This document shows positions 21,387-22,488 of a stretch of DNA of 22,488 bases, piece after piece; the first letter of the stretch is position 1, and each line of letters starts with the position of its first letter. Origin of the DNA: BM509 sp036396915 (lineage in GTDB: Bacteria; Desulfobacterota; Desulfuromonadia; Desulfuromonadales; Geopsychrobacteraceae); contig DASWJX010000163.1 of the NCBI GenBank assembly GCA_036396915.1, forward strand, positions 1 through 22,488, written 5' to 3'. The notes below the pieces were generated by a model. That model was given only the letters and a program-made list of their open reading frames with translations. It was not told the origin of the DNA and made no database searches. The position numbers were made by a program, and so were the translations under genes.

Positions 21387-22488
21387 TTACATGGCGGCCT
21401 TGTAGATACCGACGACGTCGTCGAGGTTGGCCTTGCGGGGGTTGGTCAGCATGCAGGCATCGTTCTGGGCATTTTCACCCATGATGCGCAGGTCGGTTTC
21501 CTTGACATTCAGTGCCGTCAGGCCGGCAGGAATCCCGATGTCCGCGGACAGCTTGCGGATGGCGGCGATGCCCTTGGCGGCGGCGTCGACATCGGAGAGG
21601 CCGTCGATGTTCTCGCCCATGGCCACGGCGATGTCGGCGAAGCGCTTGGGATTGGAGATCATGTTGAACTCGCAGACGGCCGGCAGCAGGATGGCATTGC
21701 AGACGCCGTGGGGCAGGTTGTAGAAGCCGCCGAGCTGATGGGCCATGGCGTGAACGTAGCCGAGGCTGGCGTTGTTGAAGGCCATGCCGGCCAGGTACTC
21801 GGCATAGGCCATCTTGTCGCGCGCCTCGAGATTTTCACCGTTGGCGACGGCGGGACGCAGGTACTCGGCGACCAGCTCGATCGCTTTGATCGCGCAGGCG
21901 TCGGTGATCGGGGTGGCGATGGTCGAAACGTAGGCCTCGACCGCGTGGGTCAGGGCGTCCATGCCGGTGGCGGCGGTCAGCGGAGCCGGCTTGCCGATCA
22001 TCAGCACCGGGTCGTTGATGGCAATGTTCGGGGTGCAGCGCCAGTCGACGATGGCCATCTTCACTTTGGTGTCGGTGTTGGTGATGATGCAGAAGCGGGT
22101 CATTTCCGAAGCGGTGCCGGCGGTGGTGTTGATGGCGACGAAGGGGGGCATCGGCTTGGTGGTCTTGTTGACGCCTTCGCAGTCGCGGATGTGGCCGCCG
22201 TTGGTGGCGACCATGCCGATCCCCTTGGCGCAGTCGTGGGAGGAGCCGCCGCCGAGGGAGATGATGGTGTCGCACTTCTCGTCCTGATAGACTTTCAGCC
22301 CGTCGTGGACGTTTTTATCGGTGGGGTTCGGCTCGGCGCCGTCGAAGATGACGACGGTGACGCCGGCGGCTTCCACCTGCTCCTTGATCTGGTCGGCCAT
22401 GCCCATGGCGGTGATCCCCTTGTCGGTGACCAGCAGGGCCTTCTTGGCGCCGAGGGATTTGACCTGCTCGCCGGCTTCCTTGGAAGAG
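21387..22488 (-). CDS. Iron-containing alcohol dehydrogenase (N-terminus cut by window edge)
   Basis: About 366 residues of a group III, iron-dependent alcohol dehydrogenase are visible; the first roughly 15-25 residues lie outside the window. The frame runs from SSKEAGEQVKSLGAKKALLVTDKG through the NAD-binding SLGGGSSHDCAKGIG. It continues through NTTAGTASEMTRFCII and the iron site ATGMDALTHAVEAYVS (Asp and His ligands), then AMAHQLGGFYNLPHG (two more His ligands). It ends DDVVGIYKAAM. All metal ligands are present, so it should be active. These enzymes interconvert primary alcohols and aldehydes with NAD(H); 1,3-propanediol or butanol dehydrogenase are alternatives within the family. An ATG at 22406 is not the real start, because conserved residues precede it. 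Its terminator and the following aor suggest joint alcohol oxidation. Confidence 0.93.
   Translation of the reverse strand, partial: SSKEAGEQVKSLGAKKALLVTDKGITAMGMADQIKEQVEAAGVTVVIFDGAEPNPTDKNVHDGLKVYQDEKCDTIISLGGGSSHDCAKGIGMVATNGGHIRDCEGVNKTTKPMPPFVAINTTAGTASEMTRFCIITNTDTKVKMAIVDWRCTPNIAINDPVLMIGKPAPLTAATGMDALTHAVEAYVSTIATPITDACAIKAIELVAEYLRPAVANGENLEARDKMAYAEYLAGMAFNNASLGYVHAMAHQLGGFYNLPHGVCNAILLPAVCEFNMISNPKRFADIAVAMGENIDGLSDVDAAAKGIAAIRKLSADIGIPAGLTALNVKETDLRIMGENAQNDACMLTNPRKANLDDVVGIYKAAM

Noticed and set aside
1..22488. CRISPR arrays, tRNA or rRNA genes, insertion-sequence transposases
   Set aside because: No regularly spaced direct repeats, cloverleaf-like sequences, rRNA blocks or transposase motifs were seen by eye on either strand.

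Overview
The window is GC-rich, densely coded and bacterial. Its gene content fits an anaerobic, Desulfuromonas/Pelobacter/Geobacter-like organism, which I infer from four things together: an iron-containing alcohol dehydrogenase, a tungsten-type aldehyde:ferredoxin oxidoreductase (AOR) with its own pterin-cofactor genes, an NfnAB-type ferredoxin/NAD(P)H transhydrogenase, and PtsP. No rRNA, tRNA, CRISPR array or insertion-sequence transposase was seen. The species cannot be fixed by eye.

Layout. 1-173 (minus) is the start of a PrxQ/BCP-type peroxiredoxin. 174-654 has no convincing gene. 655-2279 (plus) is a GNAT acetyltransferase overlapping an M20 metallopeptidase/deacylase. After a good sigma70-like promoter at 2414-2442 comes a tight five-gene operon, 2600-7957 (plus): two tandem ATP-grasp (D-Ala-D-Ala ligase-fold) ligases, a GNAT, a lysine 2,3-aminomutase-type radical SAM enzyme, and a fused GNAT-histone/acetylpolyamine-deacetylase protein. 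I infer that this operon, perhaps with the GNAT-M20 pair, makes and turns over an acylated small molecule or short peptide containing beta-lysine. It is the best candidate here for an undescribed system.

8014-9093 (plus) is an MgtC/SapB protein coupled to a UPF0316/DUF2179-like membrane protein. A dispersed, nested-palindrome repeat follows, then ptsP (9361-11610), nfnA-nfnB (11837-14093), a 63-residue ribbon-helix-helix-like protein with a very strong hairpin behind it, and an exported DUF3300-DUF2950 pair (14703-17018).

The rest is on the minus strand. In order of transcription: an iron-type alcohol dehydrogenase (cut by the window end) with its own terminator, aor with its own terminator, then moaD-thiF/moeB-like-moaA in close succession. 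Between aor and moaD lies a second copy of the dispersed repeat; a one-sided remnant lies between adh and aor. Functionally, the alcohol dehydrogenase and AOR would oxidise an alcohol through its aldehyde to the acid and yield reduced ferredoxin. The moa genes would serve the AOR tungstopterin, and NfnAB would balance ferredoxin with NADH and NADPH.
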